Assembly (NCBI RefSeq): GCF_000812665.2
Contig: NZ_CP014327.1
Location: 2,261,501 to 2,325,500 of the forward strand
DNA length: 64,000 bases
Source: Falsihalocynthiibacter arcticus
GTDB lineage: Bacteria > Pseudomonadota > Alphaproteobacteria > Rhodobacterales > Rhodobacteraceae
Reading direction: 5' to 3'
The translations under genes and the position numbers were made by a program. This document shows, one piece after another, positions 30,106 to 38,930 of the stretch. Below the pieces are notes generated by a model that saw only the letters and a program-made list of their open reading frames with translations, made no database searches and was not told where the DNA came from. Position 1 is the stretch's first letter, and each line of letters begins with the position of its first letter.

Positions 30106-31080
30106 CCGGGTGGGCGTTACGATGGAGCACTTGGCGTCGTGGCGGCTCTCGTTGCAATCGCCGCTTTGAAAGCTGAGTTTGGTTCACCTCGAAAGCCACT
30201 GGAATTCGTGTCGTTTTGCGAAGAAGAAGGCAGCCGGTTTCCAACCGCTGGGTTTTGGGGATCGCGGGCAATCGTCGGACGAGTGACGCCGCAAGATTGC
30301 GACACCGTTTTAGAAGCGACAGGCGATAGTATTGGCAGCACCATGGCTGCAATCGGCTTTAATCCGGCGCGTATCGATGAGGCTGCGCGCAATGATATCG
30401 AGGCTTTTGTCGAACTCCATATCGAGCAAGGCCCCATCCTAGAGGATGCGAATTTGCCAGTGGCAATTGTGGATGCAATTACTCACATTCGACAAACTAA
30501 GGTCACGCTGACAGGGCAGTCCAATCATGCCGGTGCTTTTCCCATGGATATACGCTACGATCCTATGGCGGGGTTCGCTGAAGTCGTCACATCGGTGATC
30601 GATCACGCTCATACTCTTGGGCGCCCCGCGGTCACGACCATCGGGCAATGCATACCTGGCCCGAATAGTGCCGCGATCATTCCACGTTCGGTGACATTTA
30701 CCATTGATGCCCGTCATCCGGATCCAGAAGCGGCTGCCCTTCTCTATCAGACGCACGATAGAATGTTGTCTGAGATTGCGACGAGACGAGGCCTAACTTT
30801 GGAGACGCAAATCCTAATTGATCATCCCGCGTGCCCAAGCGATCCAGACCTTCTTTCCGCGCTTGGTCGGGCAGCAGACTCCGCCGGTGTTGCAACCATG
30901 CACATGGCTAGCGGGGCAGGTCACGATGCGCAACAAATGGCTAAAATCTGTCCGATTGCAATGATCTTCGTGCGTAGCAAAGACGGGCGTAGCCACACGC
31001 CGGAAGAGTTTTCGACCATAGAAGACATCGTGGCGGGCATCAAAGTTCTCGCTGGTGCCTTATACGAGCTCGCCTATTAA
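30106..31080 (+). pseudogene. M20-family carbamoylase/amidohydrolase, N-truncated
   Basis: The frame encodes most of a Zn-dependent N-carbamoyl-amino-acid hydrolase or allantoate-amidohydrolase-type enzyme: GGRYDGALGVVAAL, SFCEEEGSRFPTAGFWGS (catalytic/ligand Glu pair), FVELHIEQGPILE, QSNHAGAFPMDIR, SGAGHDAQQMA and SHTPEEFS. The family's first 70-80 residues, including the HxD pair that supplies the first metal ligand, are absent. Homology starts right after the upstream GST stop, without a good start codon or ribosome-binding site. It is therefore probably inactive, though it would have fitted a cassette handling carbamoylated amino acids. Confidence 0.8.
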
Positions 31081-31123
31081 GCGAAGCGTGGGAAAAGAAA
31101 CCAGCTCTGTAGGGCGGGCATTT

Positions 31124-31927
31124 TTAGTGGTCTATCCGAAAGATATTCCACTTCGCCTGCCAGACATCCTGCGGCACCATTAGCAGCTGGTTTTGAATCC
31201 ATTGACCTGCTTGACCAAGAACTTGCTGCTCGGTCCAAACAAGGTCTAAGCCATCCAAGGCATCGCTTTGCTGGAAAGCGTATTCCATTTGGACCAATCC
31301 GTCCGATGCCACCAAGCTCCTGACTGCCGACAGCGGAAGTTCTGCCCAACCTAAACCGTGCAACACCAGATCGAGGATCATCCCCGAACTTTCCGCATAC
31401 CAAATCGAGGCGCTTTTGACCTCTCTGACGTGCCCCGGCACACTCCGTGAACGGCTTTTCAGAACCAATTGTCGATGCTGCCGAAAATCTCGGTGGGTGA
31501 CGCTATCAATCTTTGCCAAGGGATGGGATTTACTGCAGATTGGGATCAGAGCTGAATGCCCTACGCCACGAAATTGAAAACCGGTCGGATAGCTTTCCTG
31601 TTCGGTCATAAGGCCTAGAACAGCGCGCCCTTCCTTGAGCGAAGTAGCGGTGTCGTTGGGGCCCGTCGTCAGAATTTCTAGCGTCACATGTGGGAATTCA
31701 TGCGAGAACGCTGCCAGAAGATCCATGACTGGAGCCAGATTGATGCTTTGTTCAACAGCGATGCAAAGATTGTCTTCGATCCCCTCTGACATTGACGAAG
31801 CTTTGGCCGCGAACTCGTGGTTTCCGAGCAGGATATGCATCATGGCAGCCAATACTGTTCGCATGATTGTCAGAAGATCCTGCGTCAGCACGGGTTCCAA
31901 GCGTCCCCCTCTCATGCATGTAATCAT
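31124..31927 (-). pseudogene. LysR-family regulator lacking its DNA-binding domain
   Basis: The frame begins at MRGGRLEPVLTQ, the segment that normally follows the helix-turn-helix (F.R.GR...LT..G), and continues through an effector domain (AVEQSINLAPVMDLLAAFSHE, GRAVLGLMTEQ, LVLHGLGWAELPLSAVRSLV). About 60 N-terminal residues holding the DNA-binding helices are absent, and the upstream sequence does not supply them in any frame. An IS3 remnant lies about 100 bases upstream, suggesting insertion or deletion. Confidence 0.8.
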
Positions 31928-32018
31928 TCACTGCTGGGGCTGTTCATGAGCGGCAAAGGAAATTGCTACGACTGTGAGTATAGTATTGCGGCTTGATGGT
32001 CTGACCCATGCTACGATT

Positions 32019-32121
32019 GAGATGGCGATCTTCAAATAGATCAACGGCTTTTACAATCCACGACAGCGGCACTCAGCATTGGCTGGAGAGGCCCTGTCGC
32101 TTTCGAGCGAAAGGCAACTTA
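32019..32121 (+). mobile_element. IS3-family transposase OrfB tail, decayed
   Basis: The plus strand reads IEMAIFK-stop-INGFYNPRQRHSAL, then after a one-base shift GWRGPVAFERKAT-stop. This is the conserved C-terminus of IS3-group OrfB (IFKYINGFYNPRRRHSALG..PVAFE). An in-frame TAG and a frameshift show it is dead. No terminal inverted repeat was found nearby. Confidence 0.8.
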
Positions 32122-32220
32122 AATGAGTTGAGAGCCCCGAACGTATGCGCGACAAGGCCGAACAATAGAGCGCAGCGAAAACCGCCGCGCTCTATGTCAA
32201 TTGAGGGTTCAAAAGGCTTG

Positions 32221-33213
32221 CTACTCGGCAGTCATTTTAATTGTCTCATCGAGAAAATCGTTGGTGTAAACCGTTTCTATGTCAAACGGTTCTTTGAGGT
32301 CAAAATAAGTCTCAACCATACTGTAATCGGCGGCCATCCGTTCCGGACTAAAGGCTCCGAGGGCAACTGTCTGCGTTGTCTCATCACGCATCAGTTCTTT
32401 AATTCGGCTCCATTGATTTTTTTGGTTTTCGGCATCCAAACCAGACACGTCGGACATCAACGCATCCAAACACGGTTGGAAATCGGCGACGCAGGCTGCA
32501 AAGGCCTTTTGGCTTACAGCCGCGAATTTCCCAACGGTATCGCGGTGCTCTGCTAGGAATGTTTCATTGACGATGATCGAATTGCCATAGGGGTTCACGC
32601 CAATGTCGCGCCAAGCGACAAACCCAAGGTCGTCGCCAAATTCGCGCACTTTTAGATCATGCTCGTTGTAGAAATCGCTGGTCACGTCAATCGCGCCGCT
32701 CTTTAGAGAGGCCAACTTTGCCTGTGGTGAAACATTTACGAATTTAACAGAGTCAGGTTCGATACCAACGGTTTTTGCAAACAGGGGCCACATGATACGT
32801 GACGCATCCGCAGGTGGATTCCCGATAGAGCGGCCAGAAAAGTCCTTGGGTGTTTCAATTCCACTACTTTTGAGCCAATAAAAACCTTGGGGTGTGTTGG
32901 CATAGACGGTCATCACTGCAGTGGCGTTGGCTCCTTCGCCACGTGCAAGTAGGACCGTTGCAAGATCTGCCACGCCTATTTCTGCAATGCCCGCAGCAAC
33001 GCGCTGAACAGCGGCACCTGATCCACGTCCGGCTTCAATTTCCAAATCAATGCCTTCCGCCTCATACCAGCCTTGCTGTTTTGCATAGAAATAGGGCGCA
33101 TGATCGGCGGTCGGTACCCAATTTAGTACCATGCTGATGTCTTCGGCTTGCGCAGCAAGCGGAGAAAGAAGTGCTGAAAGCGCAGTCGAAAGAACGAGAT
33201 AATTTCTAGACAT
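32221..33213 (-). CDS. ABC transporter substrate-binding protein, NMT1/THI5-like
   Basis: This 330-residue periplasmic protein has a signal peptide (cleavage near AAQA-EDIS) and the NMT1/THI5-like fold: VLNWVPTADHAPYFYAKQQG, YEAEGIDLEIEAGRGSG, IGVADLATVLLARGEG, ASLKSGAIDV. Relatives bind pyrimidine precursors of thiamine, sulfonates, nitrate or riboflavin. It is divergent from tetR and belongs with the permease (34127) and ATPase (37913), sharing the TetR operator in between. No thiamine (TPP) riboswitch motif is seen upstream. Confidence 0.88.
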   Translation of the reverse strand: MSRNYLVLSTALSALLSPLAAQAEDISMVLNWVPTADHAPYFYAKQQGWYEAEGIDLEIEAGRGSGAAVQRVAAGIAEIGVADLATVLLARGEGANATAVMTVYANTPQGFYWLKSSGIETPKDFSGRSIGNPPADASRIMWPLFAKTVGIEPDSVKFVNVSPQAKLASLKSGAIDVTSDFYNEHDLKVREFGDDLGFVAWRDIGVNPYGNSIIVNETFLAEHRDTVGKFAAVSQKAFAACVADFQPCLDALMSDVSGLDAENQKNQWSRIKELMRDETTQTVALGAFSPERMAADYSMVETYFDLKEPFDIETVYTNDFLDETIKMTAE

Positions 33214-33329
33214 CTTTGGTTAACTCCTAGATTATAAATAGAAAAATGGAACCCGACAGGTGATAGTGTCGCGTACCCAGACGATCTTGGTGGTCAACAA
33301 TAGGCATGGATGCTATTATTGATCAACAA

Positions 33330-33349
33330 CCAATCAACTAGTTGGTTAC
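33330..33349. promoter_or_regulatory. TetR operator, copy 1 (divergent promoter)
   Basis: The sequence CCAATCAACTAGTTGGTTAC is a near palindrome with core CAAC-TA-GTTG and matches copy 2 at 34060-34079 in 15 of 20 positions. It lies between the substrate-binding protein gene and tetR, where binding would control both. Confidence 0.75.
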
Positions 33350-33374
33350 ATAAAGGGTGTGGCGAGGACGTGTG

Positions 33375-34058
33375 ATGGAAAAACCTATGATTGTTAATAA
33401 CAGCGCGAAAGCCGAAGGCTCGACTCCTAAAAGGCGTCCGCAAAAACGGGATACTGCCGCAAGTCGAAAGGCACTTCTCGACGCGGCGGTCACTGAATTT
33501 TCCGAATTCGGCTTTGAAGGGGGGCGCGTTGATCGTATCGCGCGCCTTGCGGGCGTTAATAAACAATTGGTTTATCATCACTTCGGCAGCAAAGCCGATC
33601 TCTACCGCGCCACGCTGGAAGAGGTCTATCGCGAGATTCGTGCGCGCGAACAGCAGCTTCATCTTGAAGAGCATGAGCCAGAGGCCGCCATGCGGGTTCT
33701 CGTCGAGTTCTCGTTTGATTATCTTGCAGAACACCCTGAGTTCGTCACTTTAATCAATGATGAAAACCGGATGGAGGCGGTTCATTTGAAGAAGTCCGAT
33801 AAGGTCACGGACATGCATTCTCCGCTCATCAACTTGGTCGAAGAAACGCTAGATCGTGGTGTGGCTGCAGGTGTTTTTAACAATCGATTTGACCCGATTG
33901 ATCTATACCTCTCGATCGCAGGGCTTACCTATTTCTACTTTTCCAATCGCCATACAGCCTCGGTTATTTTTAATCGAGACATAACCACAGCCAAACAGAT
34001 GCAGCAACGGCGCGCCCATATTGTAGATTTCGTGCTATCGTCTTTGCGGCATAAATAA
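33375..34058 (+). CDS. TetR-family regulator
   Basis: This 227-residue regulator has an N-terminal helix-turn-helix (RKALLDAAVTEFSEFGFEGG, VDRIARLAGVNKQLVYHHFG, SKADLYRATLEEVY) and a C-terminal helical domain resembling the RutR/TetR_C group (EHPEFVTLINDENRMEAVHL). The ATG at 33375 follows GAGGACG. Palindromes on both sides of the gene suggest it represses itself, the divergent binding-protein gene and the downstream operon. The ligand is unknown. Confidence 0.92.
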   Translation: MEKPMIVNNSAKAEGSTPKRRPQKRDTAASRKALLDAAVTEFSEFGFEGGRVDRIARLAGVNKQLVYHHFGSKADLYRATLEEVYREIRAREQQLHLEEHEPEAAMRVLVEFSFDYLAEHPEFVTLINDENRMEAVHLKKSDKVTDMHSPLINLVEETLDRGVAAGVFNNRFDPIDLYLSIAGLTYFYFSNRHTASVIFNRDITTAKQMQQRRAHIVDFVLSSLRHK

Positions 34059-34059
34059 A

Positions 34060-34079
34060 TCAACCAACTGGTTGGTTGA
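34060..34079. promoter_or_regulatory. TetR operator, copy 2 (before permease operon)
   Basis: TCAACCAACTGGTTGGTTGA has perfect 9-bp arms around a TG centre and begins 2 bases after the tetR stop, about 50 bases before the permease start. The layout is like RutR-type sites (paired half-sites around a 2-bp centre). It implies a second promoter for the permease-to-ATPase operon. Confidence 0.85.
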
Positions 34080-34126
34080 CATTTGAGGTCATCCTGTCTA
34101 GCCTTTTTTAAAACAGGGGATGAAAT

Positions 34127-34933
34127 ATGAGTTCAGAAACGGACACAGGTCTAGACGAGCGCGCGCGACTGGAACGTCGCCTGCGCAACCGCAGCAGACT
34201 GGTTGCATTCATGTCTCACGTGGCGGTTCTCGTCGTTTGGGAATTGGCAGTTAAACTCTTTGACGTGCCACGCTTTATCCTTCCCGCGCCAAGCGAGATT
34301 ATTATGACCCTTGGTTCCAGTCGCTATGATTGGCTCGGCAATACTTGGGTCACTGCGCTGGAAATCTGCGGTGGCTATTTCTTTGCTATAGTATTGGGCG
34401 TTGCTGCTGCGTTGATTTTCTCGTGGTCCAAAACACTATCCATGATGTTTTTCCCCCTGCTAATCACACTCAACATGATCCCAAAGGTGGCACTTGGCCC
34501 GTTGGTGATTGTTTGGTTTAGCTATGGTATCTCGACCAACATTCTGATCACATTTTCACTTTGCTTTTTCCCCATCCTACTGACAACTGTCAGGGGGTTG
34601 CGCGAAGTGGAGCCTGACCTGCTTGATTTGGTGAAATCGTTGCGTGGATCGCGTTGGCAAACCTTTTTTTACATCCAGCTACCCGGTGCGCTTCCGTACA
34701 TATTTTCTGGCATGAAAGTTTCGGCAATCCTTGCTGTTGCTGGTGCTGTTGTTGGTGAATTCATTGCCTCTGACCGCGGGCTTGGCTACCTGATGATCCA
34801 AGTGCAGGCATCCCTTGATACCCCCGCCATGTTTATGGCTGTAACCTTGATCACGCTGATCGGCATCGCGCTTTACATGGCAGTGCTTCTTGTCGAACAC
34901 ATTGTGCTCCCTAAAGATGCGAGGATGTCATGA
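34127..34933 (+). CDS. ABC transporter permease (SsuC/TauC/ThiX type)
   Basis: This 268-residue inner-membrane protein has six TM helices, and the EAA-like loop is DLVKSLRGSRWQTFFYIQLP followed by GALPYIFSGMKVS. It matches single-permease importers for sulfonates, nitrate or pyrimidines. ATG 34127 follows AGGGGATGAAAT. The stop overlaps the next start (ATGA). Confidence 0.92.
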   Translation: MSSETDTGLDERARLERRLRNRSRLVAFMSHVAVLVVWELAVKLFDVPRFILPAPSEIIMTLGSSRYDWLGNTWVTALEICGGYFFAIVLGVAAALIFSWSKTLSMMFFPLLITLNMIPKVALGPLVIVWFSYGISTNILITFSLCFFPILLTTVRGLREVEPDLLDLVKSLRGSRWQTFFYIQLPGALPYIFSGMKVSAILAVAGAVVGEFIASDRGLGYLMIQVQASLDTPAMFMAVTLITLIGIALYMAVLLVEHIVLPKDARMS

Positions 34934-35994
34934 GCGATATCAATAAAACTCCCGTTAAATTGCTAGATGGGGCATGTCTGCCCGAACGTTTTAATAGTGT
35001 TGAGGCTTTAGATGCCTTCATTGCGCAACCGTCTCAGGCGCTGATCGATGATCTTGCTGCCATCGATGGCGATATTATGATCCTCGGCGCGAGTGGCAAG
35101 ATGGGTCCATCTCTTGCGCGCCTTGCACGCAATGCGGCCCCTAACAAAAAAATCATTGCCGTGGCGCGGTTTTCCGATCCAGCCTCAAAAGTGGAACTGG
35201 AAGCGAACGGCATCGAAACTATTACCTGCGATCTTTTCGACGCTACCGCGATTGAAGCCCTGCCTAAGGTCAAAAATATTATCTTTATGGCAGGTCGCAA
35301 GTTCGGGTCGGACGGCAATCAGCCTCTGACATGGGCGGCGAATACTCATATTCCTGCGCTCGTTGCTCAGGCATTTTCCTCGTCACGTATCGTCGCTTTT
35401 TCCACGGGTTGCGTTTATGCATTTTCCCAAGTTGAAGGCATGGGCTCTGACGAGGGGGATCAGCTTGATCCGCCCGGAGAATATGCGCAATCGTGTATTG
35501 GGCGTGAGCGGATGTTTGAATATTTCTCTGCTGTCCATGACACTCCTGGTAAAATCTATCGCCTCAACTACGCAATCGATCTGCGCTACGGTGTGCTTCA
35601 CGATATCGCTGTGAAGGTACGTGATGGTCTCCCGATTGATGTCACTATGGGGCATGTCAACGTGATCTGGCAGGGCGATGCAAATTCAATTGCTTTGCGC
35701 TGCCTCAAGCAGGCGACGACTCCGACAAGTCCGATCAATGTCACTGGTCCCGAAGTGGTTTCCGTGCGTTGGCTGGCTGAAAAGTTGGGTGAAAAGTTGG
35801 GCCGCGCCCCTGTCATCACGGGAGAAGAAGCCCCAGAAGCATGGTTGTCAAACACGCGCGTGTCTAACGGCATCTTCGGCTACCCAATTGTGCCGCTCGA
35901 TCGGATGATGGATTGGACTGCCAACTGGGTTTCTGACAACTTGCCATCACACAACAAACCAACTCATTTTGAGGCGCGTGATGGTGCCTACTGA
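34930..35994 (+). CDS. Extended SDR (NAD-dependent epimerase/dehydratase-like)
   Basis: This 354-residue protein has a Rossmann N-terminus with GASGKMGPSLARLA (GxxGxxG), FAGR-like FMAGRKFG, and the catalytic Ser region AFSTGCVYAF. The Tyr motif is EYAQSCIGRER, where the usual YxxxK reads YAQSC, so the catalytic Lys is replaced or shifted. It may bind NAD(P) but use altered chemistry. It lies in a tight operon with the DapA-like aldolase and GNAT; I do not recognise the pathway. Confidence 0.85.
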   Translation: MSDINKTPVKLLDGACLPERFNSVEALDAFIAQPSQALIDDLAAIDGDIMILGASGKMGPSLARLARNAAPNKKIIAVARFSDPASKVELEANGIETITCDLFDATAIEALPKVKNIIFMAGRKFGSDGNQPLTWAANTHIPALVAQAFSSSRIVAFSTGCVYAFSQVEGMGSDEGDQLDPPGEYAQSCIGRERMFEYFSAVHDTPGKIYRLNYAIDLRYGVLHDIAVKVRDGLPIDVTMGHVNVIWQGDANSIALRCLKQATTPTSPINVTGPEVVSVRWLAEKLGEKLGRAPVITGEEAPEAWLSNTRVSNGIFGYPIVPLDRMMDWTANWVSDNLPSHNKPTHFEARDGAY

Positions 35995-36841
35995 GGCGGT
36001 TCCTCCCCAACACATCGGCCCGCGCCTCATCTCCTTGTCGCAAGACAATATCGATGAAGCGATGGAGCTTTCAACGGAAGCGGCTTGGAACCAAACCGCA
36101 GATGATTGGCAGCTCTTTCTAAGCCACGGTGCGGTGTTTGGTATCGTGGAGGATGGCGTGTTGTCTGCCAGTGCGGCAATCATGCCTTATGGGATTGAGG
36201 TCGCTTGGATAAGCATGGTCCTTACACGCAAAAGCAGGCGTGGATGCGGCTTTGGCACCAGATTGCTAAGGCATTGCCTGTCAGAGATCGACGCCCAAAA
36301 CCGAACGGCTGTGTTAGATGCCACACCCGCAGGGGAAGTCATCTATCGCAAGCTCGGCTTTGAAGGCTATGACACCTTTACCCGTTGGGCAGGAACTGGT
36401 GGTGGCAAGCTGTGCTGTGCTGCCGTGGCACCTGATCTTGCCCCTGCGATTTTAACTGCAAACCAAGCCTTTGGCGCGGATAGAACAGAGTTGCTCTCGA
36501 ACTTTGCACGCCGTCGCTCGGATCTGTGCCGCTATGAACCTGACACAACGCTGTGTGCCTTTGGTCGAGATGGTCGTCTGGCCACTCAGATTGGTCCTAT
36601 TGCTTCGGCTTCGTCACTCTCGGATGGCTCAGAGATCGCGGCCCTCGTCACTGACCTCATAGACTCCATCGCCGGACCCGTTTTTATGGATGTGGCTGAT
36701 CACTGTACCCAACTTGTAGCACGTCTTGAAACGCTGGGGTTTGAAAAACAGCGCCCGTTTTTACGCATGAAACGCGGCCCGTGGCTGCCCCCTGAAAATG
36801 GATCGACGATTGCCGCAATCGCCGGACCTGAATTTGGATAG
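35981..36841 (+). CDS. Two-domain GNAT acetyltransferase (YitH-like)
   Basis: This 286-residue protein has an N-terminal GNAT domain with the acetyl-CoA loop RKSRRGCGFGTRLLRHCL and KLGFEGYD. Its second domain (LTANQAFGADRTELLSNFA, LETLGFEKQRPFLRMKRGP) is of the Acetyltransf_18/YitH type. The ATG at 35981 follows GAGG and overlaps the SDR end by 14 bases. It probably acetylates the amine of a substrate or intermediate of this operon. Confidence 0.85.
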   Translation: MVPTEAVPPQHIGPRLISLSQDNIDEAMELSTEAAWNQTADDWQLFLSHGAVFGIVEDGVLSASAAIMPYGIEVAWISMVLTRKSRRGCGFGTRLLRHCLSEIDAQNRTAVLDATPAGEVIYRKLGFEGYDTFTRWAGTGGGKLCCAAVAPDLAPAILTANQAFGADRTELLSNFARRRSDLCRYEPDTTLCAFGRDGRLATQIGPIASASSLSDGSEIAALVTDLIDSIAGPVFMDVADHCTQLVARLETLGFEKQRPFLRMKRGPWLPPENGSTIAAIAGPEFG

Positions 36842-36851
36842 GAACAAACAA

Positions 36852-37916
36852 ATGGGTCTTCACCACTCCGATCTTCCCGAAGAAGTTATTGCGCTTTTGC
36901 GCAAAGGGGCTGTCATTCCCGCGCATCCGCTGGCGCTTGACGAAAATCGTGAATTTGATCGCACCCGCCAACGCGCACTGACCCGTTACTACGTTGATGC
37001 TGGGTCAGGAGGGCTGGCTGTAGGGGTTCACACAACTCAATTTGCCATTCGCGACATCGGGCTCTACGAACCTGTTTTAAAAGCTGCGGCCGAGGATGCT
37101 CGCGCATGGACCGATCGTCCAATGGTGATGATCGCAGGCGTTGCAGGGCCAACGAAGCAGGCTGTCGCGGAGGCAAAAATTGCCTGCTCACACGGCTATC
37201 ACGCGGTCCTTGTGTCTATGGGAGCTTTGCGCGGCCAATCTCCAGAGCAATTGATCGCGCATTGCCGTGCCGTTGCCGAAGAAATGCCAATCATTGGCTT
37301 CTATATGCAGTCTGCAGTGGGCGGAATTGATTTAGATGCCAACTTCTGGCGTGAATTTTCCTGCATAGACAACGCGGTTGCGATTAAGATGGCGCCGTTC
37401 AATCGATACAAAACTTTAGACGTCATGAAGGGTGTTGTGGCAGCCAACGCAGAAGATCGTATCACGTTGTACACTGGCAATGACGACCACATCGTGGCCG
37501 ACTTGATTACCCCCTTTGATATTCCGCGCGATAATAAAATTGTGCGATTGCGCATTCGCGGTGGCCTTTTAGGCCACTGGTCGGTCTGGACGCGCAAGGC
37601 GGTTGAACTGCTAGATCGGGTTCATACTGTCGTCGAAAGCGGCGCAGACTTGCCTCTTGATCTTGCCGCGCTCGATGCTCGCGTCACCGATTGTAATGCG
37701 GCATTTTTTGATGTCGCCAACAATTTTCACGGGTGTATCGCTGGGTGTCATGAAGTGTTGCGTCGTCAGAATTTGCTTGAAACGATCAATTGTCTTGATC
37801 CCGACGAAGGGCTTTCTTCGGGACAAGCAGAAGAAATCGACCGGGTCTACGCGGCCCATCCTGATCTCGCCGATGATGACTTCATCGCTGACAACCTCGA
37901 AAGGTGGCTTGCATGA
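36852..37916 (+). CDS. Dihydrodipicolinate synthase-superfamily aldolase/lyase
   Basis: This 354-residue protein of the DapA/NAL superfamily is longer than DapA (about 290). Family features include ALTRYYVDAGSGGLAVGVHT (entry strand), GYHAVLVSMGALR, the Tyr in IIGFYMQSAVGG and the Schiff-base Lys in AVAIKMAPFNRYK. Such enzymes cleave or condense 2-oxo acids, often pyruvate. I chose the ATG at 36852 because AGGAACAAACAA precedes it. The substrate is unknown; the operon links it to uptake by an NMT1-like importer. Confidence 0.88.
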   Translation: MGLHHSDLPEEVIALLRKGAVIPAHPLALDENREFDRTRQRALTRYYVDAGSGGLAVGVHTTQFAIRDIGLYEPVLKAAAEDARAWTDRPMVMIAGVAGPTKQAVAEAKIACSHGYHAVLVSMGALRGQSPEQLIAHCRAVAEEMPIIGFYMQSAVGGIDLDANFWREFSCIDNAVAIKMAPFNRYKTLDVMKGVVAANAEDRITLYTGNDDHIVADLITPFDIPRDNKIVRLRIRGGLLGHWSVWTRKAVELLDRVHTVVESGADLPLDLAALDARVTDCNAAFFDVANNFHGCIAGCHEVLRRQNLLETINCLDPDEGLSSGQAEEIDRVYAAHPDLADDDFIADNLERWLA

Positions 37917-38707
37917 CCGTCATTACTCAACCCGCTCCTCTGAGCGAAGAACCGTTCATTCAAATGCAAAATGTGCGCAAGGTTTACCGGACTGGCACGA
38001 AGGAGCATGTGGCGCTGTCCGATGTGACCCTTGATGTTAATGATGGAGAACTGCTCTCTGTGGTCGGGCCGTCAGGCTGCGGCAAGACGACAATGCTTAA
38101 AATTCTCGCGGGATTGCACGAGGCTGATGGCGGCACGGTAAAGATTGGTTCAAGTGTGGCCAATTTTGAAGAGGGGCGTGATGTCGGTATGGTGTTTCAG
38201 CAACCCATGCTTCTCAAGTGGCGCACCATTACCGAAAATGTATTGCTGCCAGCTCAAATCCTTGGTCTGCCAATGAAGTCAGCGCGGGAACGCGCACAAG
38301 ATTTGTTGCAGATGGTTGGGTTGGGCCATGCGGGTAAAAAATATCCGTTTGAACTTTCGGGCGGCATGCAGCAACGCGCCGCAATTGCACGTGCGCTGAT
38401 CCATGATCCGAAACTGGTTCTAATGGATGAACCCTTTGGGGCGCTTGATGCGATGACGCGTGAAAAGATGAACCTCGAAATGCTGCGGATTTGGCAAGAA
38501 AGTCAGAAAACCATCGTCTTCATTACGCATGGTATTCAAGAAGCGATTTTCCTTGGATCTCATTGCGCAGTGCTCTCGGCTGGTCCCGCACGTATGGCGG
38601 ATCATTTCAAGATCGACCTTCCTCATCCCCGAACACTCGATATCAAAACTACTGATGCGTTCGGCGAATATGTTAAGCGGGTCTACCGCCAGCTTGGAAT
38701 GGACTAA
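37913..38707 (+). CDS. ABC transporter ATP-binding protein (SsuB/TauB type)
   Basis: This 264-residue ATPase has Walker A GPSGCGKTT, Q-loop MVFQQPMLLKWRTI, signature LSGGMQQRAAIARAL, Walker B LVLMDEPFGALDA and switch His ITHGIQEAIFL. It overlaps the aldolase gene as ATGA and completes the importer formed with 32221 and 34127. Confidence 0.95.
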   Translation: MTVITQPAPLSEEPFIQMQNVRKVYRTGTKEHVALSDVTLDVNDGELLSVVGPSGCGKTTMLKILAGLHEADGGTVKIGSSVANFEEGRDVGMVFQQPMLLKWRTITENVLLPAQILGLPMKSARERAQDLLQMVGLGHAGKKYPFELSGGMQQRAAIARALIHDPKLVLMDEPFGALDAMTREKMNLEMLRIWQESQKTIVFITHGIQEAIFLGSHCAVLSAGPARMADHFKIDLPHPRTLDIKTTDAFGEYVKRVYRQLGMD

Positions 38708-38715
38708 AGCGCAGC

Positions 38716-38930
38716 AAATTGTTCGGGTTGAGCGTGTGACCGTGAATGAAGGCGGCCAAGCTATCGTCGGCAATGTCAGCCACGCAGGGGGCGGTAGTAT
38801 TGAAAAGCGACCATAACCCCATAGACCCTGTTGAAAAGCTCAGAAACGCGCCCAGATGCGCTGCTAAGACGAAGTCCACTGGCAAAAGGTGCTGCGCCCT
38901 TCTAAGCAAGGCTCAACTGTTTGCCGATTG
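38716..38930 (+). pseudogene. Remnants of paired mobile-element genes (HGGxxG type)
   Basis: Just after the ATPase stop the plus strand reads RVERVTVNEGGQAIVGNVSH, then in another frame NPIDPVEKLRNAPRCAAKTKSTG. These resemble a pair of short genes common on alphaproteobacterial plasmids and genomic islands, the second normally continuing into a Cys/His HGGxxG motif. Here the Cys/His part is broken off. The assignment is from memory of the motifs. Confidence 0.55.

Noticed and set aside
33214-33374. Possible TPP riboswitch before the NMT1-like gene
   Set aside because: The CTGAGA and ACCTGA core motifs are absent; the gap is explained by the TetR operator.
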